Shown in pieces: positions 48,572 through 57,711 of a stretch of DNA of 64,000 nt. This DNA is from Collinsella tanakaei. GTDB lineage: Bacteria > Actinomycetota > Coriobacteriia > Coriobacteriales > Coriobacteriaceae. The stretch covers positions 62,001 through 126,000 of the forward strand of contig NZ_JAUDCO010000002.1 of the NCBI RefSeq assembly GCF_030373545.1, given 5' to 3'. The position numbers and the translations under genes are program-made. Every line of letters starts with the position of its first letter. The first letter of the stretch is position 1. The notes below the pieces were generated by a model, which worked only from the letters and a program-made list of their open reading frames with translations, did no database searches and was not told the origin of the DNA.

Positions 48572-49492
48572 TCAGCGGGGGTTCAGCTTGGAGAAGTCGT
48601 CGACGATGACGTCGAGGCAGCCCGGCAGCACCCGTGCGCCGAAGACGCCCGAATTGTTGGGGATCAGCTCGCCGTCGAACTGCATGCCGAGCGACGGGGT
48701 GCACGTGATGCGCGCCTCCTTGGCCTGGAGCATCTTGAACTGGGGGCGTCCCAGGCCCTTGCCGGCGGGATCGAGCACGCCGGCAAGCAGCGTCGGCAGC
48801 AGCTCCACGGTCTTCGCCGGCTCGATGACGGTGATGTCGATGAGGCCGTCGTCCATGCGGCAGTCGGGGAACAGGTTGATGTCGTTTTGGATGACGGCGG
48901 TGTTGCCCACCATGCAGCCGATGCCGTCGAACTCGTCGATGCACCCGTCGTGCTCGATGGTGAAGTGCGCCACAGGGGGTTCGGGGGTCGCGAGGGCGGC
49001 GAGCGCATAGGCGATCTCGCCGATCTCGCCTTTGCTCGGCGCCGCCTTCTCCATAATGGCGGCGTCGAAGCCGGAGCCCGCGATGATGATGAAGCCGTGC
49101 CGTTGAATCCTGCCCGCCTCGTCTTTCCAGAACAGCTCGCCCATATCGACGCTGGCGGTGCGTCCGCGCCGGCAGGCGGAGGCGAGCGCTGCCGCCTCCG
49201 GCGCGTTGCCGATGTTGTTGAAGAACAGGTTCGCGGTTCCCGACGGGAAGATCAGCACGGGAACGTGCGTGTCGCGCAGGCAGTCGAGGACGTTGGACAC
49301 CGTGCCGTCTCCACCGGACACCACGACGCGGTCGAAATCGCGCGCGTCTGCCACCGCCTCGCGCGCCTCCATGCCCGGGCCGATGAAGCGCATGCAGATC
49401 TCGTCGCCCGTGCGCGCCAGGGCGCGGGCGAATGCGAAGATCTCGTCCGATTGCGGTCCAGATGCGGTGTTATGGACGATGAGGTGGCGCAT
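48572..49492 (-). CDS. Diacylglycerol/lipid kinase family protein
   Basis: The 306-aa protein has a DAGK catalytic domain: HNTASGPQSDEIFAFARAL, the nucleotide loop VVVSGGDGTVSNVLDCLRD and FPSGTANLFFNNIGNAPE, then a C-terminal beta-rich lid (PSLGMQFDGELI). Such YegS/DgkB-like enzymes phosphorylate diacylglycerol or related lipids at the inner membrane face. I start at ATG 49492 with the homologous region; the open frame to 49615 is unsupported. It is divergent from rnd. Confidence 0.9.
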   Translation of the reverse strand: MRHLIVHNTASGPQSDEIFAFARALARTGDEICMRFIGPGMEAREAVADARDFDRVVVSGGDGTVSNVLDCLRDTHVPVLIFPSGTANLFFNNIGNAPEAAALASACRRGRTASVDMGELFWKDEAGRIQRHGFIIIAGSGFDAAIMEKAAPSKGEIGEIAYALAALATPEPPVAHFTIEHDGCIDEFDGIGCMVGNTAVIQNDINLFPDCRMDDGLIDITVIEPAKTVELLPTLLAGVLDPAGKGLGRPQFKMLQAKEARITCTPSLGMQFDGELIPNNSGVFGARVLPGCLDVIVDDFSKLNPR

Positions 49493-49557
49493 GTGTTTCC
49501 CGTTCGAGCAAAGCCGAGTATAGTTACGATGTCGTAATCCTACCCTCACGCCGAGGG

Positions 49558-50715
49558 ATGAACCAAAACGCACGGGTGAGTATGTACATCTCCACAACTT
49601 CGGACCTGAGGGCACTCTGCGAGCGCGCGTCGACCCACGACGCGGTGGCGATCGATACCGAGTTCTTGCGCGAGCGCACCTATCATCCCCGCCTGTGCCT
49701 CGTCCAGGTGGCGACCCCCGATGAGTGCGCGGTCGTCGACCCGCTCGCCATCGAGGACCTCTCGCCGCTCGCCGAGCTCATGGCCGACGCGAGCGTGCTC
49801 AAGGTGTTCCATGCCTGCTCGCAGGATATGGAGGTCCTGCTCAACAGCTTGGGCGTGCTGCCCGCCCCCATATTCGACACCCAGGTCGCCGCCGCGTTTT
49901 TGGGGGAGCGCACGCAGATCTCGTACAACGGGCTCGTCCACGCGTTCTGCGGCGTCACCCTGCCTAAAAGCGAGTCGCTGACCGACTGGTCGCGCCGCCC
50001 GCTCACCGAAAGCCAGCTCGAGTATGCCGTCGACGACGTGCGCTACCTCATCGACGCCTACGCGGTCATCCGTGTGCGCCTCGTGGAGCAGGGCCGTCTG
50101 TCGTGGGTTGTCGACGAGATGGGGCCGCTGACCGATCGCTCCCATTACGAGCCCGATTCCCGCCAGGCATATCGCCGCGTCAAGCGCATCAGCTCCTGCA
50201 CGCGGCGTCAACTGGCCGTCGCCCGCGAGCTCGCAGCATGGCGCGAACGCCGCGCCGAGCGCCAGGACGTTCCCCGCAAGTGGGTGATGTCCGACGAGGT
50301 TCTGCTTGCGCTCGTCAAGCGGATTCCGCGCGATGTGGGCGACCTGCGGCGCATTCGCGGCACCGAGCAGCTGTCCGAGCGCGACGCCGAGGCCGCGCTG
50401 CTCGCCATCGACCGTGGGCGCAGCTGCCCGACCGACCGTCTGCCCAGTATCGGGCGCGCCCACCGCACGCCGACCCCCGAGTCGGAGAGCGTTTGCGACC
50501 TTATGTACGCCCTGCTCCGCATCGTCTCGGAGCGCTCGGGCGTCGCCACGACGGTCATCGCCGGCAGGGACGAGCTCTACGATTACATCGACCATCCGGA
50601 ACGCAGCCCGCTGCGGGAGGGGTGGCGGTTCGAGCTCGTGGGCTCGCTGCTCGACGATCTTTTGTCGGGCAACATGGGGCTGACGGTCAAAGACGGTTCC
50701 GTCGAGATCCTCTGA
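49558..50715 (+). CDS. rnd: Ribonuclease D
   Basis: The 385-aa protein has the DEDD 3'-5' exonuclease residues in VAIDTEFLRE, FHACSQDMEVLLNSLG and LEYAVDDVRYLIDAY, followed by HRDC-type helical domains (RRQLAVARELAAWRERRAERQDVPRKWVMSDEVLLAL). RNase D trims 3' ends of tRNA and other stable RNAs. The start is uncertain between ATG 49558 and ATG 49582; the homologous part begins at the latter. Confidence 0.92.
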   Translation: MNQNARVSMYISTTSDLRALCERASTHDAVAIDTEFLRERTYHPRLCLVQVATPDECAVVDPLAIEDLSPLAELMADASVLKVFHACSQDMEVLLNSLGVLPAPIFDTQVAAAFLGERTQISYNGLVHAFCGVTLPKSESLTDWSRRPLTESQLEYAVDDVRYLIDAYAVIRVRLVEQGRLSWVVDEMGPLTDRSHYEPDSRQAYRRVKRISSCTRRQLAVARELAAWRERRAERQDVPRKWVMSDEVLLALVKRIPRDVGDLRRIRGTEQLSERDAEAALLAIDRGRSCPTDRLPSIGRAHRTPTPESESVCDLMYALLRIVSERSGVATTVIAGRDELYDYIDHPERSPLREGWRFELVGSLLDDLLSGNMGLTVKDGSVEIL

Positions 50716-50804
50716 TGGCGCACACGGCGCCCGACGCGCCGGTGCAAGGTGGGTACAAGATGTCGTATCGGCGCTGACGGGGCGCCGTCGATAAAGGAGT
50801 GAAC

Positions 50805-51503
50805 ATGTTTCCCTACTACGGTTTCGGATATGCGCTCGATCCGTCCTACCTGCTGCTGGTCGTCGTGTCGCTCGTGCTCGGTCTGGCCACGCAAAGCTAT
50901 ATCAACTCCACGTACCGCACGTGGTCCAAAGTGCCCTCCGACGGTGCTTCCGGCGCCGATGTCGCGCGCCGGATGCTCGATGCCAACGGTTGCTCCCGCG
51001 TCGGGATAAAAAGCGTCGCGGGTCATCTGACCGATCACTATGATCCTCGCGACAACAACCTCTATCTGTCCCGCGACAATCTTGTCGGAGGCTCGGTCGC
51101 GAGCGTGGCGGTGGCCTGTCACGAAGCGGGCCATGCCGCCCAGCGCGAGCAGGGATACGCCATGATGCGCGTCCGTACCGCGCTCGTGCCCGTCGTCAAC
51201 CTCTCCCAGAGCCTGTGGATGATCGTGTTCATCCTCGGCGTTGCGATGAACATCGCCGGTCTCACGACCCTGGCGATCATCCTGTTCGCGTTCTCCGTTC
51301 TGTTCCAGGTGGTGACGCTGCCCGTCGAGATCGATGCGAGCCGTCGTGCAGTCGCCTACATCCAGGCGTCCGGCATGAGCGAGGTCAACGTCCGCGGCGC
51401 CCGCAAGGTGCTGACCGCCGCCGCGCTCACCTACGTCGCCGCCGCGCTCACCTCGATTCTGCAGCTCGTGTACCTGCTGGGGCGCACGGGCCGAGACGAG
51501 TAG
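50805..51503 (+). CDS. YugP-type membrane zinc metallopeptidase
   Basis: The 232-aa protein matches the Zn_peptidase_2 (YugP) family: N-terminal helix, NSTYRTWSKVPSDGASGADVARRML, DHYDPRDNNLYLS, the zinc motif ACHEAGHAAQ near residue 105, then three more helices. Its physiological role is not established. ATG 50805 has AAAGGAG five bases upstream. Confidence 0.92.
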   Translation: MFPYYGFGYALDPSYLLLVVVSLVLGLATQSYINSTYRTWSKVPSDGASGADVARRMLDANGCSRVGIKSVAGHLTDHYDPRDNNLYLSRDNLVGGSVASVAVACHEAGHAAQREQGYAMMRVRTALVPVVNLSQSLWMIVFILGVAMNIAGLTTLAIILFAFSVLFQVVTLPVEIDASRRAVAYIQASGMSEVNVRGARKVLTAAALTYVAAALTSILQLVYLLGRTGRDE

Positions 51504-51578
51504 GGTTGCGTGCGCACCGCGTGTCCGCGCGGTGCGCTACAGTGGTCACGTTGTCGTCGAGAGGGTAAGGAGGCCTGC

Positions 51579-52967
51579 GTGTCCGGTTGGAATCTGACGG
51601 GTCGGGCGGACGGTGCCGCCCGCGTCGCGGGCGCTGACGATGCGCTGTCGGTGTCGCAGGCCGTCGAGCTCGCGGCCGGCGCGCTCGAGGCCCTGCCGCA
51701 GCTCGTGGTCCTCGGCGAGGTGACGGGTTTCCGCGGGCCCAACGCCCGCAGCGGCCACTGCTACTTCCAGATTAAGGACGATTCCTGCGCGGTCGACTGC
51801 ATCATCTGGCGGGGGAGTTACGCCAAGCGCTCCTTCGATCTGCGCGACGGGATGCAGGTGCACCTGACGGGCAGCTTCAACTTGTACAAGGCTACCGGGC
51901 GCATGAGCTTCGTCGCCCGCTCCTTCTCGCTTGCGGGCGAGGGCCTGCTGCGCCAGCAGGTCGCCGCGCTTGCCGAGAAGCTCAGGCGCGAAGGGCTCAT
52001 GGATGCGTCCCGAAAGCGGCACATCCCGGTGTTCTGCACGCGCGTGGCGGTGGTCACCTCCCTGTCGGGCGCGGTGATCGATGACGTCAAGCGCACCCTG
52101 CGCCGTCGCAACCCGCTCGTCGAGATCGTCTGCGTCGGTTCGAAGGTGCAAGGCGAGGGCGCTCCCGCCGAGCTGATCGAGGGCCTCGAGCGCGCCGCCG
52201 CGCTCGATCCCGCGCCCGACTGCATCCTGCTCGTGCGCGGCGGCGGGTCGTTCGAGGACCTCATGACCTTCAACGACGAGGCGCTCGCCCGCGCTGTCGC
52301 GGCCTGTCCCGTGCCGGTCGTCACGGGTATCGGACACGAGCCCGACAACTCGATCTGCGACATGGTGAGCGATCGGCGCTGCTCGACGCCGACCGCCGCC
52401 GCCGAGTCCGTGGCGCCCGCCATGGGCGATCTTGTGGATGTGCTCGACGCGCGCGAGCGCCGTATGGCCACCGCGCTGTCCGGTTCGCTGCGTTCCCGCG
52501 TCGATGCGCTGGACGGCGCGCAGGAGCGCTCGGCGCGGGCATGGCGCACGCTGATCGAGCGGTTCGAGCTCTCGCTTGCCGCCGCCGCGGCCCGCCCCTG
52601 CCTGGCCGACCCCTCATGGATGGTCGAGCGCAGGATGGCGGACCTCGAGCAGACGGCAGAGCGCCTCGCCGCGAGCACCTCCGGGTTCGCCGCGAAGCGC
52701 CATCGGCTCGAGATGGCCGGCGCGCGCATCTCCCAGCAGGGGAGAGCGCTCGTGGCAAGCAGGAAGGGCGAGCTCGCCGCGCGCGCGGCGTCGCTCGACG
52801 CCCTGTCGCCCCTCAAGGTGCTCTCGCGCGGCTATTCCATCGCCTATGGCGCAGACGGCGTGGAGACGAGCGCCGCGCGCTTTGCCGTCGGTGACGACGT
52901 GCGCGTGCGTTTCGCCGACGGCACGGTGAGCGCCGAGGTCACGGGCGTCGCGGTCGATGATTCCTAG
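51579..52967 (+). CDS. xseA: Exodeoxyribonuclease VII large subunit
   Basis: The 462-aa protein has an OB-fold N-terminus (VVLGEVTGFRGPNARSGHCYFQIKDDSCAVDCIIWRG), the nuclease core (VVTSLSGAVIDDVKRTLRRRNP, LVRGGGSFEDLMTFNDEALARAV, PVVTGIGHEPDNSICDMVSDRRCSTPTAAAE), a helical region and the C-terminal SPLKVLSRGYSIA. With XseB it degrades single-stranded DNA. GTG 51579 follows AAGGAGG by five bases. Confidence 0.95.
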   Translation: MSGWNLTGRADGAARVAGADDALSVSQAVELAAGALEALPQLVVLGEVTGFRGPNARSGHCYFQIKDDSCAVDCIIWRGSYAKRSFDLRDGMQVHLTGSFNLYKATGRMSFVARSFSLAGEGLLRQQVAALAEKLRREGLMDASRKRHIPVFCTRVAVVTSLSGAVIDDVKRTLRRRNPLVEIVCVGSKVQGEGAPAELIEGLERAAALDPAPDCILLVRGGGSFEDLMTFNDEALARAVAACPVPVVTGIGHEPDNSICDMVSDRRCSTPTAAAESVAPAMGDLVDVLDARERRMATALSGSLRSRVDALDGAQERSARAWRTLIERFELSLAAAAARPCLADPSWMVERRMADLEQTAERLAASTSGFAAKRHRLEMAGARISQQGRALVASRKGELAARAASLDALSPLKVLSRGYSIAYGADGVETSAARFAVGDDVRVRFADGTVSAEVTGVAVDDS

Positions 52968-53020
52968 GACCTTCGTTTCGACATTCGTCAGTCAAGATGC
53001 TCTACGGTAAGGAGAATGCC

Positions 53021-53287
53021 ATGGCCGATCGCAAACCCGTCGAGGACCTCACCTACAAAGAGGCGTCGACCGAGCTCGAGCTCATCATCCGCAACCTCGA
53101 ATCGGGTGACATGGAGCTCGAGGAATCGCTCGAGAGCTACACGCGCGGCGTGGAGCTGCTGCGCAGCCTGCGCGCGCGACTCGAGGACGCCGAGCAGAAG
53201 GTGAGCGTGCTGCTCAAGGACGTGGACGGCACCGACCGGCTCGTTCCCGGCGAGGCCGCTGACACCTCTGATACCCTGAACCTGTAG
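53021..53287 (+). CDS. xseB: Exodeoxyribonuclease VII small subunit
   Basis: The 88-aa helical protein has the XseB signature LTYKEASTELELIIRNLESGDMELEESLESYTRGVELL. It assembles along the helices of XseA. It begins 53 bp after xseA with AAGGAGAATGCC upstream, so the pair is an operon. Confidence 0.95.
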   Translation: MADRKPVEDLTYKEASTELELIIRNLESGDMELEESLESYTRGVELLRSLRARLEDAEQKVSVLLKDVDGTDRLVPGEAADTSDTLNL

Positions 53288-53389
53288 GACATGGCATACG
53301 GGGCTCGGCCTCGTCGCGTCTGCGCGGTTCGCGCCTCGGGGCGCGGCGGCCCGCTTCGCCCCGTTGCCGCTCGAGAAGGAGAGAACACC

Positions 53390-53725
53390 ATGGACGACTG
53401 CATTTTCTGCAAGATCGCCGCTCACGAGATCCCTTCGACCGTCGTGTACGAGGACGACCAAGTTATCGCCTTCGATGACCTGAATCCTCAGGCGCCGGTG
53501 CACACGCTCGTCATTCCCAAGCGTCATTACGCGAACATCGTCGACGGCGTTCCCGCCGAGACGCTTGCCGCCATGACCCATGCGATCGACGAGGTGGCGC
53601 GCGCGAAGGGCCTGACCGAAGGGTTCCGCGTCATCGCCAACACCGGTGCGGCGGCAGGCCAGACGGTCATGCATTTCCATATGCACGTGCTGGGCGGCAC
53701 GGATCTGGGTGAAAACCTCCTGTAG
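53390..53725 (+). CDS. HIT family nucleotide-binding protein (HinT-like)
   Basis: The 111-aa protein begins DCIFCKIAAHEIPSTVVYEDD and ends with the histidine triad HFHMHVLGG, both typical of HinT-like nucleoside phosphoramidases. GAAGGAGAGAAC precedes ATG 53390. It follows xseB closely and may be in the same transcript. Confidence 0.94.
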   Translation: MDDCIFCKIAAHEIPSTVVYEDDQVIAFDDLNPQAPVHTLVIPKRHYANIVDGVPAETLAAMTHAIDEVARAKGLTEGFRVIANTGAAAGQTVMHFHMHVLGGTDLGENLL

Positions 53726-53894
53726 GGGGTTGTTCTGCATAACGTCCCAATTGCATATGCCAGGGGTTCGGGTACCCGAAATTGTCCTGTCGGTGGTTCT
53801 TTTATTCCGTCCCGGCATGATTGGGCGTATGATAAACGTTGTTGTGAATCCGTCGGGTCATACCGGGGGACAGAATCCATGAGATGGGAGATCC

Positions 53895-55061
53895 ATGAAC
53901 GTTCTCGTTGTCAACGCAGGCAGCTCCAGCCTTAAGTACCAGCTGCTCAACACCGACACCCGCGAGGTCTTCGCCAAGGGTAACTGCGAGCGCATCGGCA
54001 TCGACGGTTCCTTCATCGGCCATGAGGAGAATGGCGTCAAGAGCAAGCTCGAGGTCGCTCTGCCCGACCACAAGACGGCCATCTCGCACGTCTTCGAGAT
54101 CCTGAAGACCGTCGATCAGCCCATCGAGGGCATCGGCCACCGCGTCGTTCAGGGCGGTTGGTACTTCCCCGAGTCCGCGGTCGTGACTGACGAGACCCTC
54201 GGTTGGGTCCGCGAGGTCGCCCCGCTGGCGCCGCTGCACAACTACGCCGAGGCCGACGTCATCGAGATCTGCCGCGACATGTTCCCCGAGCTCGGCAATG
54301 TCATCGTGCCGGACACCGCGTTCCACTACAACATGCCCGAGCAGGCCTGGCGCTATGCCATCCCGCGCGACATCGTCGACAAGTACCACGTGCGCAAGTA
54401 CGGCGCCCACGGCACCAGCCACCGCTTCATCTGGCGCACCGTGCACGAGGTGATGGGCGACAAGACCCATAAGCTCGTCTCCTGCCACCTGGGCTCCGGC
54501 GCCTCCCTGTGCGCCATCGAGGACGGCAAGTGCATGGACACCACCATGGGCCTGACCCCGCTCGACGGCCTGATCATGGGCACCCGCTGCGGCACCGTCG
54601 ACCCCGCCACTGTGTTCTACCTCAACCGTGTCGCCGGCATGAGCATCGACGAGATCGACACCATGATGAACAAGCAGTCCGGCCTGCTGGCCGTCTCCGC
54701 CAAGTCCTCCGACTCCCGTGATATCGAGGAGGGCGCCAACGCCGGCGACGCCAACTGCCAGATGGCCATGGATATGTTCTACTATCGCACCTCCCAGCTG
54801 TTCGCCGAGATGGCTGCGTCCATGGAGGGCGTGGACACCATGGCCTTCACCGCTGGCATCGGCGAGAACTCCGTCACCATGCGTGCCGGTGTGGCCGACC
54901 GCCTCGCTTGGATGGGCGTCAAGATCGACCCCGAGCTCAACAAGATTCGCTCCGACGAGCCGCGCGTCATCTCCACGCCCGACTCTGCGATCACGGTTCT
55001 CGTGGTTCCCACCAACGAGGAGCTCATGATCGCCCTCGACGTCGAGGAGCTGCTGGGCTAA
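53895..55061 (+). CDS. ackA: Acetate kinase
   Basis: The 388-aa protein is complete: VVNAGSSSLKYQLLN (phosphate-binding), GHRVVQGG, DTAFHYNMPEQAW, KYGAHGTSHRFI, CHLGSGASLCAI and MEGVDTMAFTAGIGENS. It makes ATP and acetate from acetyl phosphate in fermentation. GATGGGAGATCC precedes the ATG. The gene converges on pta, its partner, rather than forming the usual pta-ackA operon. Confidence 0.96.
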   Translation: MNVLVVNAGSSSLKYQLLNTDTREVFAKGNCERIGIDGSFIGHEENGVKSKLEVALPDHKTAISHVFEILKTVDQPIEGIGHRVVQGGWYFPESAVVTDETLGWVREVAPLAPLHNYAEADVIEICRDMFPELGNVIVPDTAFHYNMPEQAWRYAIPRDIVDKYHVRKYGAHGTSHRFIWRTVHEVMGDKTHKLVSCHLGSGASLCAIEDGKCMDTTMGLTPLDGLIMGTRCGTVDPATVFYLNRVAGMSIDEIDTMMNKQSGLLAVSAKSSDSRDIEEGANAGDANCQMAMDMFYYRTSQLFAEMAASMEGVDTMAFTAGIGENSVTMRAGVADRLAWMGVKIDPELNKIRSDEPRVISTPDSAITVLVVPTNEELMIALDVEELLG

Positions 55062-55089
55062 TTCGCCAAGCGCGGATGACCGTCGCTGA

Positions 55090-55129
55090 AGCGCCCCTCG
55101 CGGACACGGTGCCGCGAGGGGCGCTTTTT
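55090..55129 (+). terminator. Intrinsic terminator of ackA
   Basis: AGCGCCCCTCGCGG (55090-55103) pairs perfectly with CCGCGAGGGGCGCT (55112-55125) and continues TTTT. Confidence 0.92.
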
Positions 55130-55252
55130 GCTGTGCGACCAGCTCATGGGGGAGCCGGGGTCGATTCGAATCATGTGATAGGCAAGCTCGCCCGCCCGGC
55201 CTTGCATCCCCGCAGCTAGCCGAGCGTCTCGCGTCAACTGTGCAAACGCAAA

Positions 55253-55332
55253 AAGCCCCGGGAGGTTCCCTCAGCGCGCAATCCTGCAACCGCGAAGCGG
55301 CGAGGACGCGCGGGCGGGACCTCCCGGGGCTT
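55253..55332 (-). terminator. Long-loop terminator of pta
   Basis: On the minus strand AAGCCCCGGGAGGTCCC (55316-55332) pairs with GGGAACCTCCCGGGGCTT (55253-55270) apart from one bulged base and is followed by TTTGC. The loop is 45 nt and contains its own short GC-rich hairpin, which is longer than usual for an intrinsic terminator. Confidence 0.7.
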
Positions 55333-55358
55333 CCGATCGGGTCGGAGCAGTGCGGAGG

Positions 55359-56345
55359 CTACTCGGCCATCTGGGCCTGGACGGCGGTGATGGCGACGAC
55401 GCCCACGATGTCGTCAGCGGAGCAGCCGCGGGACAGGTCGTTCACCGGCTTGGCGATGCCCTGCAGGATGGGGCCATAGGCCTCGGCCTGGCCGAAGCGC
55501 TGGACGAGCTTGTAGCCGATGTTGCCGCACTCGAGGTTGGGGAACACGAGCACGTTGGCGTGGCCGGCGACCTTGGACTCGGGGGCCTTCAGCGCAGCGA
55601 CGCTCGGCACGATAGCGGCGTCAAGCTGCAGGTCGCCGTCGACGGCGAGCTCGGGCGCCTTCTCCTTGGCGAACGCGGTGGCCTCCTGGACCTTCTTGGC
55701 GGTGTCGCCGCCGGCGGAGCCCATGGTGGAGTAGGAGAGCATGGCGACCTTGGGCTCGACGTCGCCCATGAAGGTCTTGAAGGAGTTGGCCGACGCGATG
55801 GCGATCTCGGACAGCTCATCAGAAGTCGGGTCGATGTTCAGGCCGCAGTCGGCGAACACGAGGGTGCCGTCGACACCGAACTCCGGGGTCTTGGTGCACA
55901 TGACCATGAAGGCAGAGACGAGCTTGGTGCCCGGGGCGGTCTTCAGGATCTGCAGCGCCGGGCGCAGGGTGTTGGCGGTGGAGTGGCAGGCGCCGGAGAC
56001 CAGGCCGTCGGCGTCGCCCATCTTGACCATCATGGTGCCGTAGTAGGTGGCATCCATGACCTGGGCGCGGGCCTGCTCGATGGTGACGCCCTTCTTGGCG
56101 CGGAGCTCGGCGAACTTCTGCGCGTACTCCTCATGCTTGGGCGCGTCGGGACTGGTCGGATCGATGACGGTGACGCCCTCGATGTCGATCTCGTCGGGGT
56201 TGCCAAGGATGACGAGATTGGCGAGGTCCTCCTCGACGATCTTCTTGGCAGCCTCGATGGTGCGCGGATCCTCGCCCTCGGGCAGGACGATCGTCTTCTT
56301 GTCGGCCTTTGCCGCGGCCTTCATACGGTTCAGGAAATCGCTCAT
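55359..56345 (-). CDS. pta: Phosphate acetyltransferase
   Basis: The 328-aa protein is the short, single-domain Pta: KKTIVLPEGEDPRTIEAA at the start, MVKMGDADGLVSGACHSTANTLRPALQI, VFADCGLNIDP, and the C-terminal SKVAGHANVLVFPNLECGNIGYKLVQRFG and GPILQGIAKPVNDLSRGCS. It converts acetyl-CoA and phosphate to acetyl phosphate for AckA. GAGGAGAATC precedes ATG 56345. Confidence 0.96.
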   Translation of the reverse strand: MSDFLNRMKAAAKADKKTIVLPEGEDPRTIEAAKKIVEEDLANLVILGNPDEIDIEGVTVIDPTSPDAPKHEEYAQKFAELRAKKGVTIEQARAQVMDATYYGTMMVKMGDADGLVSGACHSTANTLRPALQILKTAPGTKLVSAFMVMCTKTPEFGVDGTLVFADCGLNIDPTSDELSEIAIASANSFKTFMGDVEPKVAMLSYSTMGSAGGDTAKKVQEATAFAKEKAPELAVDGDLQLDAAIVPSVAALKAPESKVAGHANVLVFPNLECGNIGYKLVQRFGQAEAYGPILQGIAKPVNDLSRGCSADDIVGVVAITAVQAQMAE

Positions 56346-56508
56346 GATTCTCCTCAAGACGTCGGCTCGACGCGTGCATGCACGTGTTGAGCATTCCTTG
56401 TGTGGCAGGCTTCATTATAGGATTTGCGCGCTATAATCCATAAAACATTTTGTCGCGGAGCTGTGCCGCGTGTGTGTTTTGTTATAGGGACCCGAAAAAG
56501 GAGTTTCG

Positions 56509-57711
56509 ATGCAGGCCACGTCCGGTCTACCAGAGTCGTTCAACCCCGATCGGTACGATATGATCGTCGTCGGAGCGGGTTATGCGGGAGCCGTCTGCGC
56601 CCGTCGCCTCGCCGAGACCTCGGGCTTCCGCGTCGCCGTGCTCGAGCGCCGCAGCCACATCGCCGGCAACGCCTACGATTGCCTCGACGATAACGGCATC
56701 CTCATCCACGAGTACGGCCCGCATATCTACCACACCTTCAACGAGCGCGTGCACAATTTCCTGTCGCGTTTCACCGAGTGGACCGACTACCAGCACAAGG
56801 TTCTGGCAAACATCCACGGCACGCTCATGCCGGTGCCCTTCAACCACAAAAGCCTTTTGCTGGCGTTCGGCGAGCAGCGCGGCGAGCAGCTCTACCGTAA
56901 GCTCGTCGACACGTTCGGGGAGGGCAAGAAGGTTCCCATCATGGAGCTTCGCGCCAAGAACGACCCCGAGCTCGCCGAGGTCGCGGACTACGTGTACGAG
57001 AACGTCTTCCTCCATTACACGATGAAGCAGTGGGGCCAGACGCCCGACCAGATCGATCCCTCGGTCACCGGGCGCGTGCCCATCTTCGTCGGCGATGACG
57101 ACCGCTACTTCCCGCAGGCGCCCTATCAGGGCATGCCCGCCGAGGGCTACACCCGCCTGTTCGAGAACATGCTCGATCACGACCTGATCGACGTGTTTCT
57201 GGATGTCGACGCCCGCGACATCTTCGAGATCGGGGAGACCACGGTCTCGGTCTGCGGCAAGGTGTACGGCGGCGAGATCGTCTACACCGGTCCGCTCGAT
57301 GAGCTGTTCGGCCTCGATCTGGGCGCCTTGCCGTACCGCACGCTCGACATGAAGTTCGAGACCTACGATATGGACCAGTTCCAGCCCGTGGGCACGGTGA
57401 ACTACACCACGAGTGAGGACTTTACCCGTATCACCGAGTTTAAGAACATGACCGGTCAGGTCGTTCCCGGCAAGACCACGATCATGAAAGAGTACAGCCA
57501 CGCCTACGAGCCCGGCAGCGGGCAGACGCCGTATTACGCGATTCTCGATCCCGAGAACCGCGCCCTGTACGAGCGCTATCTCGACCGCGTGGTCAACCTC
57601 ACCAACTTCCATCCGGTGGGCCGCCTGGCCGAGTACCGCTACTACGACATGGATGCCGTGACGGACTCCGCGCTCACCCTGTCCGATGAGATCATTTCCT
57701 GTCATGGTTGA
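56509..57711 (+). CDS. glf: UDP-galactopyranose mutase
   Basis: The 400-aa FAD enzyme has the nucleotide fold VVGAGYAGAVCARRLAE, the substrate-region ERRSHIAGNAYD, HEYGPHIYHTFN, and conserved VPFNHKSLL and MKEYSHAYEPGSGQTPYYAI. It interconverts UDP-galactopyranose and UDP-galactofuranose for surface glycans. CGAAAAAGGAGTTTCG precedes the ATG. It overlaps the following glycosyltransferase by 8 bases. Confidence 0.95.
   Translation: MQATSGLPESFNPDRYDMIVVGAGYAGAVCARRLAETSGFRVAVLERRSHIAGNAYDCLDDNGILIHEYGPHIYHTFNERVHNFLSRFTEWTDYQHKVLANIHGTLMPVPFNHKSLLLAFGEQRGEQLYRKLVDTFGEGKKVPIMELRAKNDPELAEVADYVYENVFLHYTMKQWGQTPDQIDPSVTGRVPIFVGDDDRYFPQAPYQGMPAEGYTRLFENMLDHDLIDVFLDVDARDIFEIGETTVSVCGKVYGGEIVYTGPLDELFGLDLGALPYRTLDMKFETYDMDQFQPVGTVNYTTSEDFTRITEFKNMTGQVVPGKTTIMKEYSHAYEPGSGQTPYYAILDPENRALYERYLDRVVNLTNFHPVGRLAEYRYYDMDAVTDSALTLSDEIISCHG

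Noticed and set aside
57686-57703. The earlier ATG at 57686 as the glycosyltransferase start
   Set aside because: It adds six residues fully inside glf without a ribosome-binding site; ATG 57704 gives the common short stop/start overlap.
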